Source: an uncultured Bacteroidales bacterium (GTDB lineage Bacteria; Bacteroidota; Bacteroidia; Bacteroidales; UBA932). Taken from it: 64,000 nt of DNA. Shown here piece after piece: positions 52,052-59,986 of the stretch. The translations under genes and the position numbers were made by a program. Under the pieces are notes generated by a model. That model did no database searches, was not told where the DNA came from, and worked only from the letters and a program-made list of their open reading frames with translations. Position 1 is the stretch's first letter. Each line of letters opens with the position of its first letter. Location: the NCBI GenBank assembly GCA_934695325.1, contig CAKUVD010000002.1:124001-188000 (forward strand), written 5' to 3'.

Positions 52052-52057
52052 AATATA
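52050..52057 (-). promoter_or_regulatory. Putative -7 promoter element of the ribose/nucleoside operon
   Basis: The minus strand reads TATATTTG, matching TAnnTTTG, about 77 bases before the ribokinase ATG and touching the operator palindrome. Confidence 0.6.
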
Positions 52058-52156
52058 TTAGGTTAATGTTTCATTTCGTATCTAAATTTATTGAAAAATT
52101 GTTAAAAGGCTCAAATTTTTAGAACAAATCGTGTGTTTTTTGCGCTATAATTTTCA

Positions 52157-52164
52157 TATATTTG
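52157..52164 (+). promoter_or_regulatory. Putative -7 promoter element of the LacI-family gene
   Basis: TATATTTG lies 47 bases before the chosen ATG at 52212. The -33 element is weak. Confidence 0.5.
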
Positions 52165-52177
52165 CGCATAGATGCGC
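52164..52177. promoter_or_regulatory. Possible autoregulatory operator of the LacI-family gene
   Basis: GCGCAT-AG-ATGCGC is a perfect inverted repeat immediately after the lacI-type -7 element. It shares the TGCGCA half-site with the operator at 52034-52051. Confidence 0.4.
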
Positions 52178-52211
52178 GCCGACTTTGACGCATCGCAGTT
52201 GCCACATAATA

Positions 52212-53228
52212 ATGACGGATATGAAAGAAACATTATCTAGCCTGTCGCAGAAGACTGGCTTCTCCATAACTACCATTTCCAGGGTGCTCGGCGGCAAGGC
52301 TGACGAATACCGTATCAGTAAAGAAACCCGGGATGCGGTAATGGCAGCCGCTAAGAGGTGCAATTATTTTCCGAATATTGTAGCGCAGAACCTGCGTAGG
52401 AACAGGACGGATACTATCGGCCTGCTTGTTCCGGCGTTGAACAATCCGTATTTCGCCGAAATCGCGAGTGTGGTCATAAATGAGGCCCGCCGAAATAAAT
52501 ATACTACAATCGTTTTGGATTCTGCGGAACAGGAAAAGTCGGAAGAGCAGGCAATATCGACTCTTATGTCGCACCATATTGATGGTCTGCTTGCGGTTCC
52601 GTGCGGGGAGAATCCATCTTTGCTGGAGGAAATCAACAAGAAATTCTTGCCTGTGATTCAGATAGACAGGTGCTATCAGGAATCTGAGCTTCCGTATGTT
52701 ACCACTAATAACTATAGTGGTAGTGTGGATGCGGTTAATCATTTGATCAAGAGTGGTCATAAGAAGATTGCCTGCATTCAGGGCGCTGTCACCTCTGTAC
52801 CGAACCGGAAACGTGTCGCCGGCTATCTAAGCGCCTTGAAAAAGGCTGATTTGCAGGAGAATGCGATAATTGTAGGCGGTGAGTTCTCAGTCCAAGGTGG
52901 ATACATTGAGACGAAGTTGCTGCTGAATATGGACGAAAGGCCCACGGCGATATTTGCGTTAAGCAATACGATTACCCTCGGTGCTGTGAAGGCCGTGCGG
53001 GAAGCCGGACTGAGAATACCGGAAGATGTCTCCATCTTGGGCTTTGACAACAATATGTATATGGATTATATGACACCTGCCATCAGTCGCATAAGTCAGC
53101 CTACCGAAGAGATGGGCAAGATGGGGTTCAAGATTCTGTTTGATTGCATTAAATCTGGCACTCGCTGTAAAACTAAGATAGAACTTGCCCCGACATTGAT
53201 CCTTCGAGAATCTATCAGGGTTATATGA
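52212..53228 (+). CDS. LacI-family transcriptional regulator of the ribose/nucleoside operon
   Basis: A 338-residue regulator. ATG at 52212 (MTDMKETLSS) is used; upstream the frame runs into the promoter. The N-terminal helix-turn-helix is SSLSQKTGFSITTISRVLGG, followed by the hinge-region start NYFPNIVAQNLRRNRT. The periplasmic-binding-protein-like core has IGLLVPALNNPYFAEIA, DGLLAVPCGE and ILGFDNNMYMDYMTP. It is divergent from the ribokinase-to-nucleoside-hydrolase operon. A LacI-type palindrome overlaps that operon's promoter. It most likely represses until ribose, a nucleoside or a phosphorylated form binds. Confidence 0.93.
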   Translation: MTDMKETLSSLSQKTGFSITTISRVLGGKADEYRISKETRDAVMAAAKRCNYFPNIVAQNLRRNRTDTIGLLVPALNNPYFAEIASVVINEARRNKYTTIVLDSAEQEKSEEQAISTLMSHHIDGLLAVPCGENPSLLEEINKKFLPVIQIDRCYQESELPYVTTNNYSGSVDAVNHLIKSGHKKIACIQGAVTSVPNRKRVAGYLSALKKADLQENAIIVGGEFSVQGGYIETKLLLNMDERPTAIFALSNTITLGAVKAVREAGLRIPEDVSILGFDNNMYMDYMTPAISRISQPTEEMGKMGFKILFDCIKSGTRCKTKIELAPTLILRESIRVI

Positions 53229-53313
53229 GTGCCGGAAGATGAATTATACCCAATTTCATCACCCGAAATGTCTTATCCGCCCAATTATACCGGTTATATG
53301 AGGATCTGAAAAC
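53229..53313. other. Intergenic region after the LacI-family gene
   Basis: No gene or clear hairpin is visible apart from the tRNA terminator that borders it. Confidence 0.3.
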
Positions 53314-53344
53314 GAAAAAAAGCATCCGGAGAAATCCGAATGCT
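53314..53344 (-). terminator. Rho-independent terminator of tRNA-Leu
   Basis: On the minus strand AGCATTCGGATTT pairs with the following CCGGATGCT and runs into seven Ts. It lies 6 bases after the tRNA 3' end. Confidence 0.8.
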
Positions 53345-53350
53345 TTTCAG

Positions 53351-53433
53351 TGCGGATGGTGAGACTCGAACTCACACAGGCCAACGCCCACTACCCCCTC
53401 AAAGTAGCGTGTCTACCATTTCACCACATCCGC
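53351..53433 (-). tRNA. tRNA-Leu (anticodon GAG)
   Basis: An 83-nt tRNA without an encoded CCA. Acceptor stem GCGGATG pairs with CATCCGC, with discriminator A. The D-loop has AATGGTAGA and the T-arm GTGAGTTCGAGTCTCAC. The anticodon stem CTACT...GGTAG encloses loop TTGAGGG with anticodon GAG. There is a long variable arm, as expected of leucine tRNA. It reads CUC and CUU codons. It stands alone with its own promoter motif and terminator. Confidence 0.95.
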
Positions 53434-53467
53434 ATGTGTGAATGATGTCTCTTTCACTTTGGGACTG

Positions 53468-53497
53468 CAAATATAGGCATTGTTTATGAAACTCCAA
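53468..53497 (-). promoter_or_regulatory. Putative promoter of tRNA-Leu
   Basis: On the minus strand TTTG (53494-53497) is separated by 18 bases from TATATTTG (53468-53475). The tRNA begins 34 bases downstream. Confidence 0.6.
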
Positions 53498-53558
53498 AAT
53501 TTTTTGAGTTTTTTCGTTTAATTTTATCGGCGTTGTTTATTATTCCGTTGAAAATGCC

Positions 53559-53566
53559 TAATTTTG
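53559..53566 (+). promoter_or_regulatory. Putative -7 promoter element of rpsP-rimM
   Basis: TAATTTTG matches TAnnTTTG and lies 61 bases before the rpsP ATG. Confidence 0.5.
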
Positions 53567-53627
53567 CAGGCGTTATCCACGAGATGGATGGCATAGGTTT
53601 ATTATTAATTTTTAAAACAGACTTACA

Positions 53628-54191
53628 ATGGCTGTTAAAATTCGTCTCCAGCGCCACGGAAAGAAGAATTTCGCATTCTTCCACATTGTAGTGGCAGACA
53701 CTCGCGCACCTCGCGATGGTCGTTACATCGAGCAGCTCGGCTCTTACAATCCAAACACAAACCCTGCAACTATCGTCCTTGACAGCGAGAGGGCATTGGC
53801 TTGGCTTAACGTAGGTGCTGAACTTACACTCGTTACTCGCAGAATCCTCTCTTACGAGGGCGTTCTCCTTAAGAAGCACCTCGCAGGCGGTGTAGCCAAG
53901 GGCGCTTTGACACAGGAAGAGGCTGACAAGAAGTTCGCTGACTGGAAAGCTCAGAGAGATGCCAAGATCGAGGCTAAGAAGCAGGGTCTTGACAAGGCTG
54001 CCGCTGACAAGGCAAAGGCTGCCGCTGAAGCTGAGGTCAAGGTGAACGAGGCAAGGGCTGAGGCTCTGGCCAAGAAGAAAGCCGAGGCTGAAGAGGCTGC
54101 AAGAAAGGCCGCTGAAGAGGCTGCCGCAGCCAAGGCTGCTGAGGAAGCCGCCGCAGCTCCTGCTGAAGAGGCACCTGCACAGGAAAACTAA
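53628..54191 (+). CDS. rpsP: Ribosomal protein S16 with long Ala/Lys/Glu tail
   Basis: A 187-residue protein. Residues 1-80 are ordinary S16 ([38 protein letters not shown]). The remaining 100 residues are an Ala/Lys/Glu-rich, probably helical tail that ends EEAPAQEN. This extension is characteristic of Bacteroidetes S16. Part of the 30S subunit. rimM follows after 14 bases. The strongly biased codon choice suits high expression. Confidence 0.97.
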   Translation: MAVKIRLQRHGKKNFAFFHIVVADTRAPRDGRYIEQLGSYNPNTNPATIVLDSERALAWLNVGAELTLVTRRILSYEGVLLKKHLAGGVAKGALTQEEADKKFADWKAQRDAKIEAKKQGLDKAAADKAKAAAEAEVKVNEARAEALAKKKAEAEEAARKAAEEAAAAKAAEEAAAAPAEEAPAQEN

Positions 54192-54205
54192 TTTTTCTTG
54201 GCGCT

Positions 54206-54727
54206 ATGTCTGAAAGCATTGACCTTTTGCAGGCCGCGAGGATAATCAAATCCAACGGTACTGACGGAGAACTCCTTATCGGGTTCAGAGATATGATGCC
54301 TGAGGACATTGACATTCAGGAACCGGTGTTCATCTATGCGGATGGACTCCCGGTTCCATTTTTTATTGAAAAAATTTCTCCTAAGGGCAGCGACAAGGCT
54401 CTTGTTCGCCTGACGGATATCCATAGTTATGAGGATGCCGAGGAACTTGTAGGAAAGGCGGTCTATGTCAATGCGGATGGCTACGATGATGTAGCGGAGG
54501 CTGATGACGGCGACTTCTCCGCATTGGTCGGGTGGACACTCCGCGACGAAAACGGTGATGATGCCGGAACTGTGACAGATTACGAGGACATCCCCGGGAA
54601 CCCGTGCCTGTACGTAGAAACGAAAAACGGCCAGGCGATGATTCCTCTGAATGAAGATCTCATACTGTCCGTTGATGATAAGAACAGAATCCTCACGATG
54701 CGTCTGCCGGAGGGACTGTTGGATTAG
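54206..54727 (+). CDS. rimM: 16S rRNA processing factor RimM
   Basis: A 173-residue two-domain protein. The N-terminal domain has SNGTDGELLIGF and the link VRLTDIHSYEDAEELVGKAV. The PRC-barrel domain begins LVGWTLRDENGDDAGTV and ends DLILSVDDKNRILTMRLPEGLLD, the family's usual C-terminus. It binds S19 and assists 30S maturation. Its place after rpsP is conserved widely. trmD and rplS, common in this operon elsewhere, do not follow. Confidence 0.94.
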   Translation: MSESIDLLQAARIIKSNGTDGELLIGFRDMMPEDIDIQEPVFIYADGLPVPFFIEKISPKGSDKALVRLTDIHSYEDAEELVGKAVYVNADGYDDVAEADDGDFSALVGWTLRDENGDDAGTVTDYEDIPGNPCLYVETKNGQAMIPLNEDLILSVDDKNRILTMRLPEGLLD

Positions 54728-54793
54728 GAAACTTTACGGCTCGTCCGCTTGTGCGATGACACGTAGGTGTTGCTTGGCAGGTGACGGGACGGC

Positions 54794-55099
54794 CTAAATC
54801 TTGAAATCGAGACAGGACCTTACGGCTGTGTAGGGACGTACCCTGCTGTTTGCCACGGCTAGATGCGCCGGGTGTGTTGCATATCCTTTGAGTGCTTCCT
54901 CGGACTCAAGTGTGCAGTCGAGCATAAGGTCTGCATTGGAAGATGACAGACGTCCGTCTATCAGGACCTTGATGTCCACAAGGCCGGGTACTACGCCCAG
55001 AAGCCCCTCCAGCCCTTCTTTTATGGATGCCTTTATTGTTGCCTTCTCTTCATCGGACAAACTGTCCTTGAGAGTCCATAGTATTATGTGCTTTACCAT
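54794..55099 (-). CDS. Dabb (dimeric alpha-beta barrel) domain protein
   Basis: A 101-residue protein, with the start placed at MVKHIILWTLKD where the Dabb fold begins. It has the family's MVKHIILW start, the GLEGLLGVVPGLVDIKV middle and the HPAHLAVANSRVRPYTAVRS end. Members are stress-associated or act in polyketide and polyphenol chemistry; the role here is unknown. Convergent to rimM. Confidence 0.88.
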   Translation of the reverse strand: MVKHIILWTLKDSLSDEEKATIKASIKEGLEGLLGVVPGLVDIKVLIDGRLSSSNADLMLDCTLESEEALKGYATHPAHLAVANSRVRPYTAVRSCLDFKI

Positions 55100-55189
55100 A
55101 GCGTTGAATGATTTTCTGCAAAAATAGCGACTATTTGCCGGCATTGCAACATAAAATTCTGGGCATCCGATACGTTATTATCGCCATCC

Positions 55190-55213
55190 GTCGTCGTATA
55201 GGTCGTCGTATAG
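55190..55213. repeat. 12-bp tandem repeat, two copies
   Basis: gtcgtcgtatag occurs twice in direct succession, upstream of the lipoprotein at 55298. Function unknown. Confidence 0.5.
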
Positions 55214-55297
55214 GCACGAAAATTTTTGGCGTTCCGGACTTTTTTCCTAAATTTAGAAGCAATGAGTTATACTTAACAATTTCTTAACCCTATTTTT

Positions 55298-56908
55298 ATG
55301 AGAAAAACCTTTTATCTCAAGGCCATACTGATGGCGTCGATGGCGATTACCGCCTGCAACAAGGACAATGTAAAGGCTCCGGAGCAGCCGGATGCCCCTG
55401 CTCTTCCTGAAGCAGACCTTCAAATCCCTATGGACCGCACGACCAAGGTCCTCTATTATGGCGACCGCAAGACGGAAGGTGTCTATAACTATTTCCTCGG
55501 ACTCGGAGACAAGGAGTTCATAAAGGATGACGAGGGCGACGATGCTGCACCAGAGGGCGGACACATCATCTATTTTGACATTTACGCATCGTCCGGAGCG
55601 GAGTCATTCGAGACTGCCGTTCTCCCTGACGGAAAATATGTGATCTCGGACAATACTAAGGAGCCCGGGGCGCTGGACGGATATTATACTCGTATGCAGG
55701 TGAACAGTGACGGAAATCAGAAGAGCATTGACTTTACTGAAGGCTATCTGGAAGTGAAGTCCTCTGAAAAGGGAAAGCTCCTCTCTGCACGTTTCACCCT
55801 CAAGGACGGATCTACGGTGAGCTGCCTGTATGAGGGCGCATTGGTGTTCGGGGATCCGAATGCCGGTTCCGGCCCTGTAGAAGGAACGCCGGCTCTCTCG
55901 GAAAATATAGACGTCAAGTTCACATACGGAATGGGAATTTATTACGGGGATCCGTATAGCGTCGGGACTGATAATTATGAGGTCTCTCTCACTTCGCAGA
56001 CACTGGATTCTAATGGGAATGTGACTTCCGGCGGAAGCTGGGTGGATCTTTCCTTCTATACGGAAAGTTCTTCCGTAATTTTCCTGGAGTCAGGCACATA
56101 TAATATTGTAGACACCTACAAGGCCGGCACTGTCGAACCTGGCTATGTCTTTATGGGCATCTCGGCTGGCTCTTCGGCTGCAAAAGTAGATGAAAACGGC
56201 ATTGTCCTCGAGGAGAGCCCGATAGCATCGGGAACTGTGACGGTAAGCGAATTCGGAATTACTGGATACAGGATAGTCGTCGATGCCGTAACCGAAAACG
56301 GAAAGTCTGTGAAAGGTGTTTACGAAGGCGAAATCGAGTTTGACAACCAAGCGCCGTCGGAGGTGCCTAACACGACTCTTGCCGATGACTATGCCCTCAA
56401 GCTCTCGGCCGCGCAGGCTTCTCTCTCGTACTATGGAGATTACTATGGAGCGGGGCTTGCGAACTGGGTTCTTTCTATAGCCACGGAAAAGGGAGATGCG
56501 ATAGACATTGAACTCCTTACCCCGATGACTTCGAAGACAGAGATTCCTATTCCTGAGAAACAGTATAATATGAGCGTCGATAATGCTACGGCAGGTTTTG
56601 TCGCCGGGACGTCTTCTTCTTTGGGGCAGGCCGGTACGTGGTATTGGGATCTTTCTACGATGGATGCTGACGGATATATCTACGGGTATGCCGCGGCGAT
56701 CGAAGGAAATGTCAAGCTTTCCAAAGACGGAGACAAGACTACGGTGTCATTTGAGTTCGTGGATGACCTTTATCACATATTCTCTGGAAGTTGGACAGGC
56801 GTCATTCCTGAGGCTACAGATGAGAGCGCTTCATATTCGAGCCTTTCGTCGCGCAAGCCTTCCCTCCGGAAGGGTGTCGGGGTGACGCATAGGATCGTGA
56901 GAAGGTAG
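55298..56908 (+). CDS. Three-repeat lipoprotein of unknown function (YYGD repeats)
   Basis: A 536-residue lipoprotein with signal peptide ending AITACNKDN. Three units of roughly 165 residues each open with a YYGD block: VLYYGDRKTEGVYNYFLGLG, GIYYGDPYSVGTDNYEVSL and LSYYGDYYGAGLANWVLSI. Each contains a (D/E)(S/N/K)GTY- or DGKY-type strand later on. The C-terminal 40 residues are Ser/Arg-rich. No enzyme motif is seen. A near-perfect terminator follows at 56929. Likely a surface or secreted structural protein. Confidence 0.8.
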   Translation: MRKTFYLKAILMASMAITACNKDNVKAPEQPDAPALPEADLQIPMDRTTKVLYYGDRKTEGVYNYFLGLGDKEFIKDDEGDDAAPEGGHIIYFDIYASSGAESFETAVLPDGKYVISDNTKEPGALDGYYTRMQVNSDGNQKSIDFTEGYLEVKSSEKGKLLSARFTLKDGSTVSCLYEGALVFGDPNAGSGPVEGTPALSENIDVKFTYGMGIYYGDPYSVGTDNYEVSLTSQTLDSNGNVTSGGSWVDLSFYTESSSVIFLESGTYNIVDTYKAGTVEPGYVFMGISAGSSAAKVDENGIVLEESPIASGTVTVSEFGITGYRIVVDAVTENGKSVKGVYEGEIEFDNQAPSEVPNTTLADDYALKLSAAQASLSYYGDYYGAGLANWVLSIATEKGDAIDIELLTPMTSKTEIPIPEKQYNMSVDNATAGFVAGTSSSLGQAGTWYWDLSTMDADGYIYGYAAAIEGNVKLSKDGDKTTVSFEFVDDLYHIFSGSWTGVIPEATDESASYSSLSSRKPSLRKGVGVTHRIVRR

Positions 56909-56928
56909 GCTGCGGTATATGTCCCTGA

Positions 56929-56979
56929 CAATGAGGATGGCTGATGGGCTTCGGGCCGTTATGCCATCCTCATTGTTTA
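56929..56979 (+). terminator. Terminator with 13-bp perfect stem
   Basis: caatgaggatggc (56929-56941) pairs with gccatcctcattg (56963-56975), followed by tttat. It ends the YYGD-repeat lipoprotein transcript. Confidence 0.7.
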
Positions 56980-57034
56980 TATGGCGGACTCACGGGGATG
57001 TCCGTTTCCGGGAAAAGAATCATCTTTACGAAAA

Positions 57035-57060
57035 TATCTCCGTGTACGTACACGGAGATA
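57035..57060. promoter_or_regulatory. 26-bp perfect palindrome overlapping the KDPG aldolase promoter
   Basis: TATCTCCGTGTAC and its exact complement in reverse meet at the centre (57047/57048). The palindrome spans the position where the -33 element should lie relative to the TATTTTTG at 57074. A dimeric regulator probably binds here. Confidence 0.65.
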
Positions 57061-57073
57061 GAATAAAATTTCT

Positions 57074-57081
57074 TATTTTTG
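57074..57081 (+). promoter_or_regulatory. Putative -7 promoter element of the KDPG aldolase gene
   Basis: TATTTTTG matches TAnnTTTG and lies 83 bases before the ATG at 57165. Confidence 0.5.
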
Positions 57082-57164
57082 TGAGAGATTGTCCCATTTT
57101 CCGACTATGTCATATATAGAAAGCGGCATTGAGGCTGGGTTATATCGAGAAATAGCGACAAAAT

Positions 57165-57833
57165 ATGGCAAAATATAGTAAGATTCAGGTCATTTCGACC
57201 GCAATTTCGACCGGGCTGGTGCCGGTGTTCTACAATGCCTGCCCCGAGACATCAAAGGCGGTGCTCAAGGCCTGCTATGATGGCGGCATACGCGTGTTCG
57301 AGTTCACCAACAGGGGGGACTTCGCGCACGAAATCTTTGCCGGGCTGGTGAAATATGCGAATGATGCGCTCCCAGGAATGATTCTCGGCGCCGGCTCGGT
57401 CATTGACGCCCCGACGGCTGCCATCTACCTACAGGAGGGGGCTAATTTCATTGTCGGCCCGCTTTTCAATGCCGATGTCGCCGTCGTCTGCAATCGTCGC
57501 TGTGTTCCGTACATCCCGGGCTGCGGTTCCGTAACGGAAGTCGGGAATGCCCAGGCTGCCGGCTGTGACGTCTGCAAGGTGTTCCCCGGCGATGTGTTGG
57601 GGACTGCCTTCGTCAAGGGAATCAAGGCTCCGATGCCGTGGACGCAGATCCTTGTCACTGGCGGTGTAAGGCCTGAATCCGATAATCTCCGCGGATGGTT
57701 CAATGCGGGAGCTTCCTGTGTGGGAATGGGCAGCAATCTCTTCCCGAAGGACATAGTAAAAGCCGGTGACTGGGCGACAGTCACCAGACTTTGCCGAAGC
57801 TCCCTGGAAATCATTGCGGACGTTCGTCAATGA
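57165..57833 (+). CDS. eda: KDPG/KHG aldolase
   Basis: A 222-residue class I aldolase. Glu46 lies in RVFEFTNRG and the Schiff-base Lys138 in [19 protein letters not shown] and [11 protein letters not shown] are family motifs. It cleaves 2-keto-3-deoxy-6-phosphogluconate to pyruvate and glyceraldehyde 3-phosphate. A KDG kinase or uronate genes usually sit next to it, but here it is alone behind a palindromic operator. Its last 34 bases form the left arm and loop of a hairpin that runs past the stop. Confidence 0.93.
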   Translation: MAKYSKIQVISTAISTGLVPVFYNACPETSKAVLKACYDGGIRVFEFTNRGDFAHEIFAGLVKYANDALPGMILGAGSVIDAPTAAIYLQEGANFIVGPLFNADVAVVCNRRCVPYIPGCGSVTEVGNAQAAGCDVCKVFPGDVLGTAFVKGIKAPMPWTQILVTGGVRPESDNLRGWFNAGASCVGMGSNLFPKDIVKAGDWATVTRLCRSSLEIIADVRQ

Positions 57834-57844
57834 TTTCCAGGGAG
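57800..57844. terminator. 17-bp perfect inverted repeat spanning the eda stop codon
   Basis: The arms at 57800-57816 and 57828-57844 are exact complements (ctccctggaaatcattg as left arm) around an 11-base loop. The stop codon lies inside the right arm. There is no T-run on the right, so it may be a transcript-end or RNA-stability structure rather than a classic terminator. Convergent genes meet here. Confidence 0.6.
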
Positions 57845-57906
57845 TCTAAGAATCTGTTTAAATTTATGTCGAATAAAATCCAAACAGCTTCTGAATTTGG
57901 AAGTCG

Positions 57907-59829
57907 CTAGAGTCTTACGATGATGCCTGATGTAGCGTCGAGTGTAAGGACGTCACCTTTGGATGTGCGTCTGAAGGACGCCTTGCCGAGAGACTTTACA
58001 GGTGTGACCGTGCCTTTAACGTTCGCAGTCTCAGCCCTGTAGAGGCTTAGCTCCTCGCCGAGAGCCAATGACTTGCGCTCCCCGGTAGGGTTCAGGGCTA
58101 TGAGAAAGGTCTCCGTTCCACAGCTTCTGAGATATACCATCGGATAAGGCTGCTTTTCATTGAATATCGGGATGAACTTGCTGTCTGCCCACAGTGCTTC
58201 GTTGTCTTTTCTGAGTGATATGAGGGTGCGTGTCCAGTTCAGGATGGACTCCGGGTCATTGTCCTGTGACTCGACTGATATGTTGCCTTTGGCGATAGGC
58301 TTTGCCTTTCCTTCGTCGAAGCTCTTTTTCCAGTCGAGATACTGCGGGTACGATGTCGCCGGTGACCACTCGGTGCATACCGGGAGGTAGAGCTTGTCCG
58401 GAGTGCAGGTGCTGAAACCGGCAGTCTCATCATCTTTCCACTGCATAGGTGAACGCCCACCGGCACGCTCCTTGCCGTTGTGGTTCGCCCCTTCCACATT
58501 CGGCATATCGGCGAGCGAACGCATTCCGATTTCGTCGCCGTAATAGAGTATCGGCAGAGGCATCGTCAGTATCCAGGTGAGCATAACTTTCAGCTGGTCA
58601 GGAGTGTTGCGTGCGCCCATATTTATGCGGAGATGATCGTGGTTTCCGGTGATGGAGGCGAAGTATCCCATCTCGGATGTGCTCTCGACACAGTCCGTGT
58701 ACCAGTCGTAATACTCTTTCAGCATATCAGCCGGTGTCGTGCTCCTGTCAATCTTGTCTTCCGGCCAGTCGTTTCCGTACAGGTCTTTCACGGAAGGACG
58801 GCCTCCGTTGAGAGAGAAATAGCTTCCACCGTCAGCCTGATGCTTCCTGTCGAAGTACATACGCCTGTTGTGCGACTTCACGGCATTCAGGTCCATATCT
58901 ACATTGTAGCCAGACGCTAGGCACCATTTCGGGGAACCCCACTCTGCCATCAGCACGTGGTCCGGGTAATTCTTGTCGGACCATTCTCGGATCTCCCTCC
59001 ACAGATTCAGTATTTCCTTCTTGTCCTTGTCGTTCTTCACGAGGCTGTTGGCCATATCTACACGGAATCCGTCCACTCCTTTCCCGTACCAGAAAGCGAT
59101 GATGTCCTTCAGCTCCTGGCGTACGGCCTTAGGCCCAGGTGCATTCACGCTCTGCTCCCACGGGTGAGATGGGTCAGGATTTGCGAAGCCATAGTTCAGT
59201 GATGGCTGGCAGGCGTAGAAGTTCTTCATATAGTATTTGTTTCTTGGACTGTCACTGATCATCCACTTGCCGATGGTATTCTGCATATAGTCAGGATCCT
59301 TCAGCATTGTCTCCAGGTCTTTCTCGGCTTTTGCGTCCGGAAGCCTGTCTGACCAGATGTAGTAGTCTGAGTACTGGAGGTTGGTATCCTGAGTGCTCTG
59401 GATGAACCACGGATGCTTGTCGGATGTGTGTCCGGCGACGAGGTCCAGCATCACTTTTATGCCTCTCTCGTGAGCCTTGTCGATGAGTTCCACCATATCG
59501 TTGTTCGTGCCGAACCTTGGATCCACGCGGTAAAAGTCAATGACATCGTAACCTCCGTCGATCCATCCCGAGACGAATACCGGGTTGAACCATATAGCCC
59601 TTACCCCGAGGCTCTCGATGTAGTCGAGCTTGGAGATGACTCCGCGTATGTCGCCGATGCCGTTTCCGTCGGAATCTTTGTAAGATGACGGATAGACTTG
59701 ATAGATCACGCCGTCCCTAAGCCATTCCGGGCCTTTTGTCCAAGTCTGTTCAAAACTTCCGGGAGCTGGTTGGGCTGTCATCACGGCACAGCCGAGCATC
59801 GCTGCGGATAGAAGTGTGATTTTTTTCAT
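57907..59829 (-). CDS. GH13 alpha-amylase-family enzyme, secreted
   Basis: A 640-residue enzyme with signal peptide MKKITLLSAAMLGCAVMTAQ. The GH13 regions are in order: YQVYPSSYKDSDGNGIGD, LDLVAGHTSDKHPW, the nucleophile Asp258 in DGFRVDMAN, the acid Glu296 in LMAEWGSP, and Asp398 in ITGNHDHLR. The end is the small C-terminal beta domain. Overall the pattern fits alpha-glucosidase/oligo-1,6-glucosidase or trehalose-synthase-like subfamilies rather than endo-amylase; that subdivision is uncertain. It is a single gene, divergent from folD. Confidence 0.94.
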   Translation of the reverse strand: MKKITLLSAAMLGCAVMTAQPAPGSFEQTWTKGPEWLRDGVIYQVYPSSYKDSDGNGIGDIRGVISKLDYIESLGVRAIWFNPVFVSGWIDGGYDVIDFYRVDPRFGTNNDMVELIDKAHERGIKVMLDLVAGHTSDKHPWFIQSTQDTNLQYSDYYIWSDRLPDAKAEKDLETMLKDPDYMQNTIGKWMISDSPRNKYYMKNFYACQPSLNYGFANPDPSHPWEQSVNAPGPKAVRQELKDIIAFWYGKGVDGFRVDMANSLVKNDKDKKEILNLWREIREWSDKNYPDHVLMAEWGSPKWCLASGYNVDMDLNAVKSHNRRMYFDRKHQADGGSYFSLNGGRPSVKDLYGNDWPEDKIDRSTTPADMLKEYYDWYTDCVESTSEMGYFASITGNHDHLRINMGARNTPDQLKVMLTWILTMPLPILYYGDEIGMRSLADMPNVEGANHNGKERAGGRSPMQWKDDETAGFSTCTPDKLYLPVCTEWSPATSYPQYLDWKKSFDEGKAKPIAKGNISVESQDNDPESILNWTRTLISLRKDNEALWADSKFIPIFNEKQPYPMVYLRSCGTETFLIALNPTGERKSLALGEELSLYRAETANVKGTVTPVKSLGKASFRRTSKGDVLTLDATSGIIVRL

Positions 59830-59898
59830 TTTCGGTTCAATGTTTTTGTATTATGTTTTATTTTGTTGCGAAAAACGTCATATTTGAAGAATATATTG

Positions 59899-59906
59899 CA
59901 AAGATA
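59899..59906 (-). promoter_or_regulatory. Putative -7 promoter element of the GH13 gene
   Basis: The minus strand reads TATCTTTG, 69 bases before the GH13 ATG. Confidence 0.5.
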
Positions 59907-59986
59907 CGAAAAAGTCATCAATGAATATCGCAGATTTGACGGGCTTTTGTGAAAATTTCCTAACTTGCGGAAGAAAACAGAAAACT

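Noticed and set aside
52060..52200. A second gene between the ribokinase and LacI-family genes
   Set aside because: The region is AT-rich promoter DNA with operator palindromes. The upstream extension of the LacI frame has no helix-turn-helix residues before 52212.
56919..57119. 66-residue frame between the YYGD lipoprotein and eda
   Set aside because: It contains the terminator stem and the 26-bp palindrome; no protein-like pattern.
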